Source: Eupeodes corollae (taxonomy: Eukaryota; Arthropoda; Insecta; Diptera; Syrphidae). From it: a DNA stretch of 64,000 bases. The DNA is taken from assembly GCF_945859685.1 (NCBI RefSeq), contig NC_079147.1, positions 129,202,238 to 129,266,237 of the forward strand. Reading direction: 5' to 3'. Made by a program: the position numbers and the translations under genes. The notes beneath the pieces are model-generated. The model was not told the origin of the DNA, did not search any database, and saw only the letters and a list, made by a program, of their open reading frames with translations. Shown here piece after piece: positions 21,574-32,352 of the stretch; the first letter of the stretch is position 1; each line of letters opens with the position of its first letter.

Positions 21574-24020
21574 TAAATGTTCTGCTTGCCAAAGGTGGTA
21601 GCAACTTTCATCTTTTGAAGTGAAATCGTAAGAGAATTATTGATTCTTACAATCCTTAAATAGTATAATGATGAAGAATTATATAGAAGTAATCATTCTA
21701 TAAAATTGTTAATCAATTTATCGATAACTTCCTTCCTTTCAACCGGTTATTTTCGGAGAACTGAGCGCGTTCAATATCTGGTGTTTGAGCGTTAGGAATA
21801 AAAATTATGTACTTCGGTGATTGGAAGACTTCATAGGATGATTTAACCGCTTTGGCAAATAAACGGAACTGGAAAGAAACAAAAAAAAATTAAAAAGTTG
21901 CCGATTTATAGTGCGCCAACCAGTCGAAACGACAAAGTTAAAACTTAGTACTTCCGTTTCTTTTCTTTTTTTTAATTCAATTTAACTTAAAACAATTTGT
22001 TTGCTTTACTCAAAAAAAAGGGCAGTTATCTTAAGCCAAGATATATAAGAAACTAAGGTAATTGTTTTGAAAAATAGTAGGCGGATTATCTTAACTAAAC
22101 TAATTTAGTTTTTCTGTAAAAAAGTGTAAGCCAATAAAGTGGGGGGCGAACGACGGTGGTACCAGTTGGCGAAATCAACCATATTCAGAAATATAAGGAT
22201 TAAGAGATAGATAAAACTAAACAAGAAACAAAAGAGGGACAAAATTACTTAAAGGAAAAAAAAACTAAGATAATTAATCGATGAGTCCTACAATACAAGA
22301 TAGAATAAGTGTGTAAAATATATTGAGCCTATATAAGTATATCTATATACTCTGTGTAAAGTGTTCGATTTAACACCGACTTTTGTTTGTCTTTAGGAAC
22401 TTATTCTTCAGCCGATTACCAAATCGGTTTGCAACGACCTGCTACTGTCAAGAGATAGTGGTGATCGCCAATTTGATTTATATTTCTTCAATCAATGAAT
22501 CTCGGATATTCCCGATAGAGGAAACCTGAGTCAAGTTAAACTATTAAATTCAAAGGTCACCAGAAGGTTAACCACAACCACTATTAATCCATCTACCTAA
22601 ATCAATTAGGTTCAATGGTTTTTTATTGTTTCTTTTGTATATAATTGTTAATCTAATTTGTAAAACTCCTGGTTTTGAGGAATTGATTAAAATTTAAATA
22701 ATTACGTCCAACGAGTTTGAGGTGAAATAAAGTTTATTTCCCTTTTATAATATATTCTTAAAATAGGATCTCGGGATCGGATTCTTTCTAGCCAAAAGTG
22801 AGCTCAATTTAGGTAGGGTAGCCAGTCCACCCTTTGAATGTTCCTAGGTCGGTAAAGGGAGAGAAAAAGAAAACATAACAAAAAGAAAAGGGGAGCAAAA
22901 TTTATAATTACCTAGAAATAAAGAAATATACGTATATAAATATATATAATTATATTATGTATGCATATATGTATATACAATTATTACACTTCAACATTTT
23001 ACATCATAGTACACAGTCGACTTTCGTCTGTTCTCATTTGTTTTTTTTTTTTTTAATAAAGTTTATATTTGTTTTTTAAAAACTCTTCGACACTTTTTAA
23101 AAATGTATTTCGAGCCATTAAAATAATAATGCTGATTTGGTTGGTATGGTATAATATTATGGTTTATAATGTAATTGTCAAAACAATGGAATTAGCTTTA
23201 GAACTTCAACGAAATGTTTGCGTAGAAGTGACCTGAAAAAGAGAATGTTAGTTCCTGATGTTAATTTCGTGGATAATTTGTCCAGTTTCTGTTGTAACGA
23301 TATCGTTTTTTTCCCCTAGCTACTGCCTTTTTATATGAGCTTTGATCAATGTGTTAAGATATTGATAGTGAATTAACTTGCGAAAATTGTGGGGAACACA
23401 TCACTATTTTTTGATTTATAGCGTAATTGATAGTTATACCCCTCCAAGGTGTCCTTCTATCTCTTAATCTTGGAATTATTGTTGAGAGATTGGTGTTCGA
23501 TAAAGATCATAACGTGAGCTGAACTGAACTGAATGTAATTACGAAGAAAGTTAAGTGTTCATAGAATGGCAAGCATCCTTTTCTCATTTACGGCGAAATG
23601 TTCTACCAGCTTACTTAATATCATGAAATAAAAGTAATAGGTTCGTCATTTTGGGATAAAACGGCACCTATCGCCGTGTAAAAAACATTAGTTGTAAGTT
23701 CTTAGAATGTTGCTCTTCCGTTTTACTAATAACGATCATAACGCTGATTTGAAAATGCAACGTTAAACAATTTAAATATCTTTACATTCATAAGTAGACA
23801 CTAAAAATGCGACAAAATCCGTAAGCAAAAGCATTTTGCACTTATTTTGTAATTCCCGTTTTCAAAACAGGCAGCTTGTTCCAATGCAACATGAAACGTA
23901 ATCCTAAACAAAAAAGTTATCATTTTCAAAGATGCAAATCACAGACGGCATCTGCATAAAAATAAATACAAACAACGTCGGCTAATCCAAAATACCTGCA
24001 TACAATATTTGGGGGATGAC
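21574..24020. other. Non-coding stretch, possibly with old LTR-element leader sequence
   Basis: No open frame of note. Around 22130-22900 the base composition changes: AAGTGGGGGGCGAACGACGG at 22137, a purine-rich A/G run, and a block at 22360-22860 with several short palindromic motifs (for example CCGATTACCAAATCGG at 22414). This looks like untranslated or LTR sequence of an old retroelement, but no flanking repeat or coding part supports a firm call. Confidence 0.35.
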
Positions 24021-24023
24021 ATA

Positions 24024-24145
24024 CAAACGATCATCGATCATAATTGTTTACTTGAGGGAGTTTAATACGCCCACTATGCGATGTGTTATATTGTGTGCAG
24101 ATATACAGTGGTCAAGCCCAGCGGTCAGTAATCGATGATCGTTTG
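24024..24145. repeat. Perfect 15-bp inverted repeat around 92 bp
   Basis: CAAACGATCATCGAT at 24024-24038 recurs as ATCGATGATCGTTTG at 24131-24145. The enclosed sequence has no frame or known motif. It may be the ends of a tiny deleted DNA element or a protein-binding arrangement; nothing else supports either. Confidence 0.6.
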
Positions 24146-24779
24146 GTGGTGATGGCGAAAACGAGAGGTGCGGTGAGAGTTGATATAGAAGGAAAAAAAC
24201 TTTAGAAGATGAACCACTATGTGTTAACGAACTATAGCTGGATCGCCAGAACTATCAGCTGGTGGATTAAGATCTGCGTACGAGCGTAATGATCTTGATG
24301 TTTATAGTTGATTTTCCCAGAAGAAACCGAGTTTTCGTTCTGCAAGTAAAAATGCATATTATTTATTCCCAAAAGCAAACTTGTAAATTAAAGTTTGCGA
24401 AAATAAAAGACAAGAGTCACAGGATAAAAATCATAATTTTTGTATTTTTTATTTATAGTTTATTTCTGCTTTTGTATTTTTTTCCTTGTATGATCTTTGT
24501 GATTTACCGCTGGCAACCTAAGATTTGACTCCGTAACAATTGGACTGCGGATAATACAATCCATTTTTTGTCTAAGGTTAAGCAAATTATTCTTGCAGCA
24601 AACATTGGTCCTTCGAGCCGAATGATAAAGGATTCCTAACAAAGGATGTTAAGAAATAAACAATAATGCGCGGATATATAAAAAATTTCATGTTGAAAAT
24701 AAAAACCTAAATTACAATCGCGTTTGTGCGCATCCTGTAAAGTAAAAGACATTAGAAGTTCGTATGGTGATTTTTTGAT

Positions 24780-26295
24780 AATCCTGATTCTACAGGTGTG
24801 TAGACGGCTACAATCGCAAGAGACTGCCATGTCCTTTTCCGATCGAGTCTCTAATAACCTCTTAAGGAGTCCTATGCTTTCTGCATTAAGCATTGAAAAC
24901 CAGTGGCAACATTGCCTTACAGCCATCAGAGATGCCGCCTCTGAAGTGCACGGCCACCACAGCGAAACCCCTGGTTTGACGACGAATGCCGGCAAGCGCA
25001 CGCAGCGAAACAAGAAGCATACAAAAGGGCGCTGCACAAAAGGACTACAGCTGCTCGCGAGCTCTACGAGCAGAAGAGTAGAGAGAAACACCGGCTTCTT
25101 AGACGGAAAAAAAGAGAGCATGAGAAGCGCGCAATCGAGGAGATAGAGGGATGTCACAACAGGAATGAGGTTCGTAAATTTTACCAAAAGGTAAAAAAAA
25201 CCTCCCAAGGGTACCAGCCACGAACCGAAGTCTGTTAAGACGATCAGGGGAACATCATAGTAGAACCGCAGTCGATGCTGAAAATATGGAAAGATCACTT
25301 CTCCAAATTATATAACGGCGATGACGAACCGAATTCCGCTATAAAGGAGATAGAACCACTCAACCTCGGCGACGAAGATCAAAAATTCCGCCTACCCGAC
25401 CTTGACAAAGTGAAGATAGCTATATCTAAACTCAAGTCAAACAAAGCTGCTGGAGCTGACGGCATCGCTGCCGTCAACACTAGAGGCACAATTTTTCAAA
25501 GGTCCAATTACTCAGATACGCAGATGATATTGACATAATTGGAAGATCAAAGAGTGATGTCAGTGAAGCGTTTTTGAGCATTGCAACGGAAGCGAAGAAG
25601 ATGGGTTTAGTGGTCAATGAGGGCAAGACCAAGTATATGCTGTCATCAAAAAAGGACACTGAACGACGACGTCTTGGACAAAACGTCACCATGGACAGCT
25701 ATAACTTTGAGGTAGTTAAGGACTTTGTCTATCTAGGCACCGCTATTAATGCAGACAACGACACCACTGCTGAAATCAAACGAAGAATAACTCTTGCAAA
25801 TCGCTGCTTCTTTGGACTTAGAAGGCAATTGAGAAGTAAAGTCCTCTCTCGAGCATGTAAAATCACCATCTATAAGACACTCATCATCCCGATTCTCATT
25901 TATGAGGCCTGGACCCTGTCAAAGAAAGATGAGAGCGTCTTAGGATGCTTCGAGAGAAAAATTGTCCAGACGATTTTTGGTCCCGTACGCATAGATGGAG
26001 AATGGAGGAGAAGATATAACGACGAAGTGAACGGGCGACACTGACCTAGTTAGCAGAATTAAAGTCCAACGGCTTAGATGGCTAGGTCATGTAGAGTGGA
26101 TGGACATCAACGCTCCAGCCCGGAAGGTCTTCGAATCCAATTCCGAGGGATGGCGCAGTAGAGGAAGACCATGACTCAGGTGGCGCACTCAGGTGGGAGA
26201 GAACCCCAACCAACTTGGCGTGCGAAACTGGAGAGCTGGCTGGACACGCTTGTTGGACACCCGGACTGTAGCGCCACCTTAAGTAAGTAAGTAAG
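24780..26295 (+). mobile_element. Non-LTR retrotransposon, 5'-truncated and internally deleted, with TAAG tail
   Basis: The element begins within the region before the polymerase (WQHCLTAIRDAASEVHG), continues through the RT start and then jumps to the catalytic box, so most of the polymerase fingers are deleted. The 3' end is a short TAAG repeat (TTAAGTAAGTAAGTAAGTAC at 26279), the tail type of several insect non-LTR families. Related decayed sequence lies in the MED7 intron at 15405-15862. Confidence 0.82.
24800..26270 (+). pseudogene. Reverse transcriptase of the TAAG-tailed non-LTR element, internally deleted
   Basis: Before the gap: MLKIWKDHFSKLYNGDDEP, then DLDKVKIAISKLKSNKAAGADGIAA, the usual start of a non-LTR polymerase. 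At about 25475 this joins directly to NTRGTIFQRS, which normally sits about 150 residues later just before the catalytic box. A frame change then gives LLRYADDIDIIGRSKSDV (about 25509-25560), IATEAKKMGLVVNEGKTKYM, VKDFVYLGTAI, IKRRITLANRCFFGLRRQL, YKTLIIPILIYEAWTL and GPVRIDGEWRRRYN, and after another shift RIKVQRLRWLGHVEWMD and NWRAGWTR. The deletion and shifts rule out activity. Upstream, about 24830-25190, the frame DECRQAHAAKQEAYKRALHK is a basic linker typical of these proteins. Confidence 0.87.
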
Positions 26296-26409
26296 TACAG
26301 GTGTGTGGCATTTTGATAAAATAAAATTTTCCATTTAATTCATTGATCATATTCGATCTTAATTAAAACGTGTGTTTCTGGGTATATTTATTAAGTTTTT
26401 ATATTCAAC

Positions 26410-27604
26410 ATGATTAAAATAAAGGTTCATTGTGTAATTGTATCGGTTTCAACCATCCTTCGAGATTTAAACACTGATTACAAGTCGTATGAAAAATTGG
26501 ATTTCAAATCAAAAACATCGATTCACATGAATGAAGCGCGTTCAATTAATTTAGAGGCACCTTTTGAGGAGGCTAGAGTCCTTCATCAAAAAATCGTTGA
26601 AGCTCCTACTGAAGAAGCAATTATTCTTGTCAATTAAAAGAGGTGATCTCAAAAATTGATAGCCATAGTTTATACAATAGGTCGGTAGAACTTCCATCTA
26701 TAAAAATTACTACCTTTGATGGTTCTCTTAAAATGTAGCTAACATTTTTAATAGCTTGTATGAAGTAATGTTAAATAAAAATACTTCAATATCTGATGGC
26801 CATAAGCGGTATTTGGTGAAGCGGCGCGAATACTTCGAAATACCCATATCAACTTTTAATCCACATGCCAGGTTATGGAAGAATAGTCAATTCAGGCTTC
26901 TTTTCGATCAGTCAAAAATAACTCAAGAATCATCTGAAGATCTCAAAGTTTTGTTAGATACTACGAACGAAGTCAAACAAACTTTAAAAAACTTCCTTTT
27001 ACAACCCGTGGGCTATTTAAATCGCATATTTCGACGCATGTTGGCTACCCGCAATACAGCGTCTGGAAGGATTTTATTTTAGTGAGATCAAGGATATTGG
27101 ATATCATTGGACCATCCTCTTCAGACTTAAATCAGCAGAAAGCTAAAAAACCTTCGTCGACTACAGCTCGAGCACGCAACTCTAAAATGTTCACTTAATG
27201 TGTACTATTTAAGAGCTCACACTTTATTGAAAACTACTTAAAGTTTTAAGCCTTTAACGTAAAAAAGGTATGAATTCTTTAAAACAAATAGCCTTTGTGT
27301 TAACTGGTTTTAAATGCACATTTTGCTCGAGCACATTTACGTGTTCGACTTGCCACAAAAGGCATAATTCCTTATTGCATCTCAACGATGCAATAACGTC
27401 ACTGCAAGTCTTCGAAAACACTCCGGTTTCCGGTAGGGAAACTGTCAATTCAACTCCCAAGGGATTGAGGTCGTTAGAAAACTCTTCGGATCGTATCCCA
27501 CTTGCTTCAGCAAAATGCGTCTCTAGCTGAAAACAAGCTTGCGTCCTGCTGGCCAACCGTTGCTGCTGCGAGCGTTATTAGATCAAGGATCAGAATCTTC
27601 AGCT
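26410..27604 (+). pseudogene. BEL/Pao gag and protease start
   Basis: Motifs in order: VELPSIKITTFDGS (about 26683-26730, the start of the BEL gag core), SEDLKVLLDTTNEVKQTLKN (about 26935-26990), a degraded zinc knuckle with FTCSTCHKRHNSLLHL (about 27337-27384), and QPLLLRALLDQGSESS (about 27554-27600), whose D-x-G is the aspartic protease active site. The pieces occupy several frames. An upstream frame at 26410-26637 (ARSINLEAPFEEARVL) may be the gag N-terminus. In an intact element gag forms the particle and protease matures it. Confidence 0.75.
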
Positions 27605-28160
27605 GTGCTGGCTGAGATTCGGCAATTGAAAGATCAACTAAAGAATATATCATCGAGTTGCGATTTCATAAGCCAGAAATACGATAAGATGAATGCTAAT
27701 ATGGTGAAAAACAATAATTTCATTGAAAGCTTCTATAAAGAAATAAATAAACTGAAAGAAAATAAAAAAAAAGACATTCTCATAAAAAGCATGCAATTAC
27801 AAATAAACACCATGGAACAACAAATACTTAAAAATAATATCGACATACAAAATATTCTACCAACAACACAAGAAAACTTGTTAGAAATTGTTAAAGGAAT
27901 TGCTAAAACAATAAATAAGAAAATAGCTGACACCGATATAACTGATGTTAAAACCCAGAAAAATGTATTAAACGAGGGCGCCACTAGGCGAATTAAACTT
28001 CGTTGAGTACTGAGTTCGATGCTACAATTTAAGTAATAAGCATCTCTTGTGGTTAACGAAAGAAAAGGCAAAACAAGAATGGAAATATGTGTGGGACAGT
28101 GCGGGAAAAATAATAGCACGAAGAATTAAAAGCATACAATCTATAATAATGGCCACTGTA
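27605..28160 (+). pseudogene. ORF1 (coiled-coil) of the nested non-LTR element
   Basis: The frame reads LAEIRQLKDQLKNISSSCDF, then long heptad-rich Lys/Asn/Ile helices (about 27600-27900) and ends DTDITDVKTQKNVLNEGATR. After a shift it continues LWLTKEKAKQEWKYVWDSAG and ARRIKSIQSII. A coiled coil followed by a basic RNA-binding part is the ORF1 layout of jockey-type elements. Its true start was lost or is out of frame at the junction with BEL sequence at about 27605. Confidence 0.6.
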
Positions 28161-28413
28161 CAAGACGTAAACAACATAATGAGAACACAATAATAATAAT
28201 TATAGTTGTTTGTAAACAGTACAATCATAAATTTAAAGTCGAATGTCAAAAATGGATACCACAAATTTGTACGGTGATACATGGCTCTGACGGCATTGAT
28301 GTAAATGAATTGAAAAATTATAATTGTTTTTTATGTTTTAATATAAGGTCATTGCGTTTATATTGTAATAGTTTTTGTCCAAACGTAAAATATTTTATAA
28401 ATAAATATAATTA

Positions 28414-30191
28414 TCCCTATTGTGAGTTTCACCCGGAAAATATTTCACCCGAAAAATTATTGTTCCCCCGGAATTTTTAAAGCTATTGTGAGTTCCACCC
28501 GAATGAATTTTCACTTCGAATTAGAGGTGACATTTCGAAAAAAAAACGTTCATTGAAAAGGCAAATACAAGCTGAACGAAATATCTGAACAAATCCCAGA
28601 AAAAATTACAATAGGACGGTGTTCTAGTTTTGCAAATAAATTATTATTTTCAACCCCTTTTGGAATGAAAATGACAATTTGTTGAGTTAAAAACTTTATT
28701 AAATATGTTTTGTATGTTAGAAGTAATTTTTCAAGAAAAAAAAACAAACGACGGTATCCATAACCAAAACAAAAAAAACCGGAACAATTCAGAACTACAT
28801 CACTTCGAACACGGCTAAACAGATTTTTGACAGATGAGTGAAGTGTGAATTAAAATTTTTAAAAAAGTAAACAATATCCGTGCATTCCGTGATTCCGTCT
28901 TTAATTCATAAAAATAAATATACTTGAAAATAAGTAAATAAAACAAATAAAAATTGTTTTTTGTGATTCTGCCGTAGCCTTTATTTGCTCTCATCAAAAG
29001 GTATGAACTTAAACAGTATGATATTTTATTACACAAATTGTTTAGAATTGTTTTTATATTTTACTTTAGCAACATGTATAGCATAGCCCTGAGGGAAATG
29101 ATTAATGATGAGGAAGAAAAACAAAAACAAAAATCAATCAGAAGACAACTCAGAGATTCTTCAAACCCTTTGGAGTTGCGTGAGCCATTGTAAGTAATAA
29201 GTTTCATGTAAAGAATTTGTGAATATAAATGTAGATTACGAATCAAACTTTTTTTTCAGATTTCATCAACACTATCGAGTAAATAAAGAAGCCTTCAAAT
29301 ATTTGTTGGATGTTCTTTCCAGTTCCTTGCCCCCAGTAAAACAAAAATTTGGTGTGCCCCCAATTATAAAACTTGCAGCCACCTTACGTTTCCTTGCGGA
29401 GGGCGGGTACCAAAAGGGAGTTGGGAAGGACCATGAAGTTGGGTTGGCACAACCATCTGTAAACCTTATTATGGCTGAAGTGTTGAACGTGTTGGAGGAG
29501 AGGCTTTGTCCAGAATGGATAAAGTGGCCAACACAAAACGAATGTAGAAGAATCAGCCAAGATTTCTTCATGAAATTCAATATGCCAAGCATAATAGGAT
29601 GTGTAGATGGAACACATGTCAACATTATATCGCCATCACACAACAAACACCTTTTTTTATAACAGGAAAGGCAAATTCAGTTTGAATGTTTTACTCGTAC
29701 GTATAAGATATTCAAAAATATTCATAAACTAATTTTCATTTTTATAGATTTGTGATAATAAGTTGCGAATACGCTACGTTGATGCAACACATGCTGGAGC
29801 ATGTCACGATTCTTTTGTTTGGAACGTGAGCATGATAAAATCCAAACTGCGATATCGGGGTGTAATTGCATTTTATTCAAAAGCAACTCGCATTGCCTTC
29901 TATTTGTTGTTTTACTCCTTGAAAATAAAAAAGTTGGAGTTATTTTCGATTATTTTGTTGTTATTTATAAAAATTACTTACATTTTTCGCCAAAGTTGTC
30001 CTTTTCCGCCGCCAAATTTTGAGTGAAAGAAAGAGTTGTCAAAGACTTGAAGTTCCACCCGAAAAAAAAGTTCACAATAGGGGGAAATTTTTCGAAGTGG
30101 AAAATTTTCCGTCCGAAACTCACAATAAGGGAAATGTGAAATGTCATTTTTTTCGGACGGAATCCAGAAAAAGTGAAACTCGCAATAGGAG
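28414..30191 (+). mobile_element. Truncated PIF/Harbinger element nested in the non-LTR element
   Basis: Imperfect TIRs: TCCCTATTGTGAGTTTCACC at the left, and CTCCTATTGCGAGTTTCACT as the complement of the right end at 30172-30191. Flanking triplets are TTA (28411-28413) and TGA (30192-30194), a TWA-type duplication with one change. Removing the element rejoins the endonuclease frame of the host non-LTR element (FINKYN before, IMLAETNI after), which supports the borders. Further copies of the motif TTC(C)ACCCGAA and CACAATAG recur near both ends as subterminal repeats. Inside is a Harbinger transposase gene missing its C-terminal third. Confidence 0.75.
29074..29880 (+). pseudogene. Harbinger transposase, C-terminally truncated
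   Basis: Exon 1 (29074-29189) starts MYSIALREMINDEEEK and ends at ATT/GTAAGT. Exon 2 starts at 29260 after TTTTTTTCAG and reads FHQHYRVNKEAFKYLLDVL, IIKLAATLRFLAEGGYQKGV, then MPSIIGCVDGTHVNI with the first catalytic Asp. A frameshift in a T run at about 29655 precedes FYNRKGKFSLNVLL. A third block after TTTTATAG at about 29749 gives RIRYVDATHAGACHDSFVW. The frame then runs into unrelated sequence, and the second catalytic Asp block and the catalytic Glu are absent. The truncation plus frameshift make it inactive. It is distinct in sequence from the transposase at 4607-5929. Confidence 0.87.
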
Positions 30192-30204
30192 TGAATAAGA
30201 ATAA

Positions 30205-30806
30205 TAATGCTGGCAGAAACAAATATACATGATGAAGAAGAGAAACTGTATGAACACGAAGGTTTTGAACAAGTAGTTTTAAACCGAAACAATAGAAGAG
30301 GTTGTTGAATTATCTTGTTAATACAAAGTTATTTATCTCATAAAGTTATTCATCCGGCAACGGATTTGTTCGCAAATATTCAAGTTCAATATGCAGAAGA
30401 AAACAAAACAACATCTGTTTTTGGAATTTATAGACCACCAGGTTTCAGCAAATCGGCGTTTTGTGAAGAATTTGGAAACCAGTTAGGACAAATAGGAAAA
30501 AACGAAAGAATTATTGTTATGGGAGATATAAATATTAATATAAATGACTTCAACTCTAATAATGTCAAAGACTATACTGAAATGTTACCATCAAAGAGAT
30601 TAATGAATGTCACTACAGAAAATACAAGAGTAGACCCTAAGAAAGGCACTAAGTCATTAGTAGATCATGCCCTTGTTAGCCGAATTGATAGACAAATTAA
30701 TTTAGTAGTAATCGAAAGCGATATAATAGACCATTATCCAATTCTTTACTATGAGAACTTAGAAAAACCAAAGGAAAGACAATATCCAACTTCAACTTCA
30801 AGATAG
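30205..30806 (+). pseudogene. Endonuclease of the nested non-LTR element
   Basis: The frame begins IMLAETNIHDEEEKLYEHEG, with the conserved Glu of the endonuclease fold, and after a shift reads FGIYRPPGFSKSAFCEEFGN, IIVMGDININI (the GD-x-N motif) and DHYPILYY at the end, in place of the usual SDH. This domain nicks the target DNA in jockey/I-type elements. The piece in front, FNIRSLRLYCNSF at about 28340, lies on the other side of the inserted Harbinger. Confidence 0.78.
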
Positions 30807-30829
30807 AAATAACTTTACTCACCAACGAA

Positions 30830-32170
30830 CTTGTAGAGTTTTTTTAAACCCAAACGGATAATATCATCTACAAATGCAACTTAGTAACATCAAATAAGGT
30901 AAATGAGACAGTAGAGAACAAAATCTTTGCTTACGCAACAAACGAAACGGAGATAAAAACCATTATAAGATCTCTTGAAGGGGATAGGGCATCTGGAGGT
31001 AATGGCATCAGGGCAATTGATATCAAAAGCCATTCTGATATTGCTCCAATCGTTTGTAATTTAATTAATTATAGTCTTAATCAATTAATTATCCCTTCAA
31101 CTTTGAAAACAGCAGTTGGTAGACTAATATATAAAGGTGGAACGAAGAATCAGTTGAACAGCTACCGACCAATATCGATTCTTTCAGTTGTAAAAAAATG
31201 CTTGGGGGGTGTAATAGTGAACAGGTTGCAAAATTTAGTTTTAAAGCACTTACTGATACATAAGAGTCAGTAGGATTTTCAAAAATATGAATATTGTACA
31301 ATTACTTGGTGAATTTGAAAATTTTGTTAATGAAAGCTTGGAAAAAGGTCACCATGTATTAGTAATGTACCTACATAGATTTTAATAAGGCTTTCGATAC
31401 CTTGAACCATTCTAATCTTAGTGAAGCACTACAAAGGATCGGAATACGTGGCACAACGGACTATCTACAAAGCAGAACATGGTGAGATGGTGTCAAGATA
31501 ACATTTTAGTAATAAACGCCTCCAAAACCAAAATTATACACATTCGAAGTCCAAATTTCAAGCAAACAGTATAGCGGATTTTCTTGGAAAATGATGCTTG
31601 CCCAAACACACCCAAGCAAAACATTGAGTTAGTGAACATCTATAAATATCAGGGTGTAGTGATACATTGTCATTTTCTTTGAGATAAGCACATCAACAAA
31701 CTATGAATGGAAATCAATAAAGCATCTGAAAGTGTCTTAAAGCAAGTGCATTGTGCTTTGATGCAGTCAAAGCTATGGCATACTTGCTTGGGCTAATGTA
31801 GATAGAACACATATCCAAAATATACAAAAACTTCAAAATGCCTCTATTAAGATCATTTAGTCAACAAAAGAATGAGGCAGGTTTTAAAACAATTGGACTG
31901 GAGGATTAAGATGAATACCATTGTTGAATATTTTGATGACAACCGATTCAATCGACTGATACAACATCAAGTAAACACTAGAAGACAAGCACTAGGAATG
32001 TTACAAATCCCAAGAAATTATAATAACTACGGTAGACGCAAACTACTACATACTGCTCCCACGATAATAAACTATCTTCCTCGTGAAAAAGTAAATATTG
32101 CTAATTCAACAAAAAAAAAAAAACAAAAACAAACATACAAAATTACTTCTAAAATAATCCAAGTACACAA
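30830..32170 (+). pseudogene. Reverse transcriptase of the nested non-LTR element, degraded
   Basis: Shifting frames give EIKTIIRSLEGDRASGGNGI, IVCNLINYSLNQLIIPSTLK, NQLNSYRPISILSVVKKCLG, KAFDTLNHSNL and, at the C-terminus, MNTIVEYFDDNRFNRLIQHQ and RRKLLHTAPTIINYL. The catalytic YADD box and neighbouring segments between about 31480 and 31500 are missing: the sequence jumps from the ALQRIGIRGT block to a thumb-like part. It is an inactive relic. Confidence 0.75.
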
Positions 32171-32352
32171 TTAATTTATAAAACTTCAAGATACTTTTAA
32201 TTGAAACTTTGAATATCATATTTTTTTTAATTTAAATTACTCACTTTATTCATAAGATTGTATAGAAAAATAATCTTCTGCAGAAAAGCTACGGGTTCGC
32301 AGGTACTAACTTAATTGTAAATGATTAATAAAGAAATAAATAAAAAAAAAAA

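Larger units (their letters stand above)
27605..32352 (+). mobile_element. Non-LTR retrotransposon nested in BEL/Pao and itself split by a Harbinger
   Basis: The insert carries ORF1 with a coiled coil (27605-28160), the start of the endonuclease (FNIRSLR, about 28340), then a Harbinger insertion (28414-30191), the rest of the endonuclease (from about 30205), a broken reverse transcriptase (30850-31860), a C-terminal region (31870-32170) and an A-rich 3' end (AATAAAGAAATAAATAAAAA, 32325-32351) right before BEL sequence resumes. The poly(A) end gives + orientation. The domain order fits jockey/I-group elements without RNase H. No clear target duplication was found. Confidence 0.8.

Noticed and set aside
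24636..25298. 220-codon minus-strand frame
   Set aside because: Longest minus frame in the window, but it is antisense to the non-LTR element whose sense frames carry recognisable motifs.
26275..26297. Telomere-like TAAG repeat
   Set aside because: Only four to five units, exactly at the 3' end of a non-LTR element; it is the element's tail.
29272..29646. 124-codon minus-strand frame in the nested Harbinger
   Set aside because: Antisense shadow of the transposase exon with the DGTH motif.
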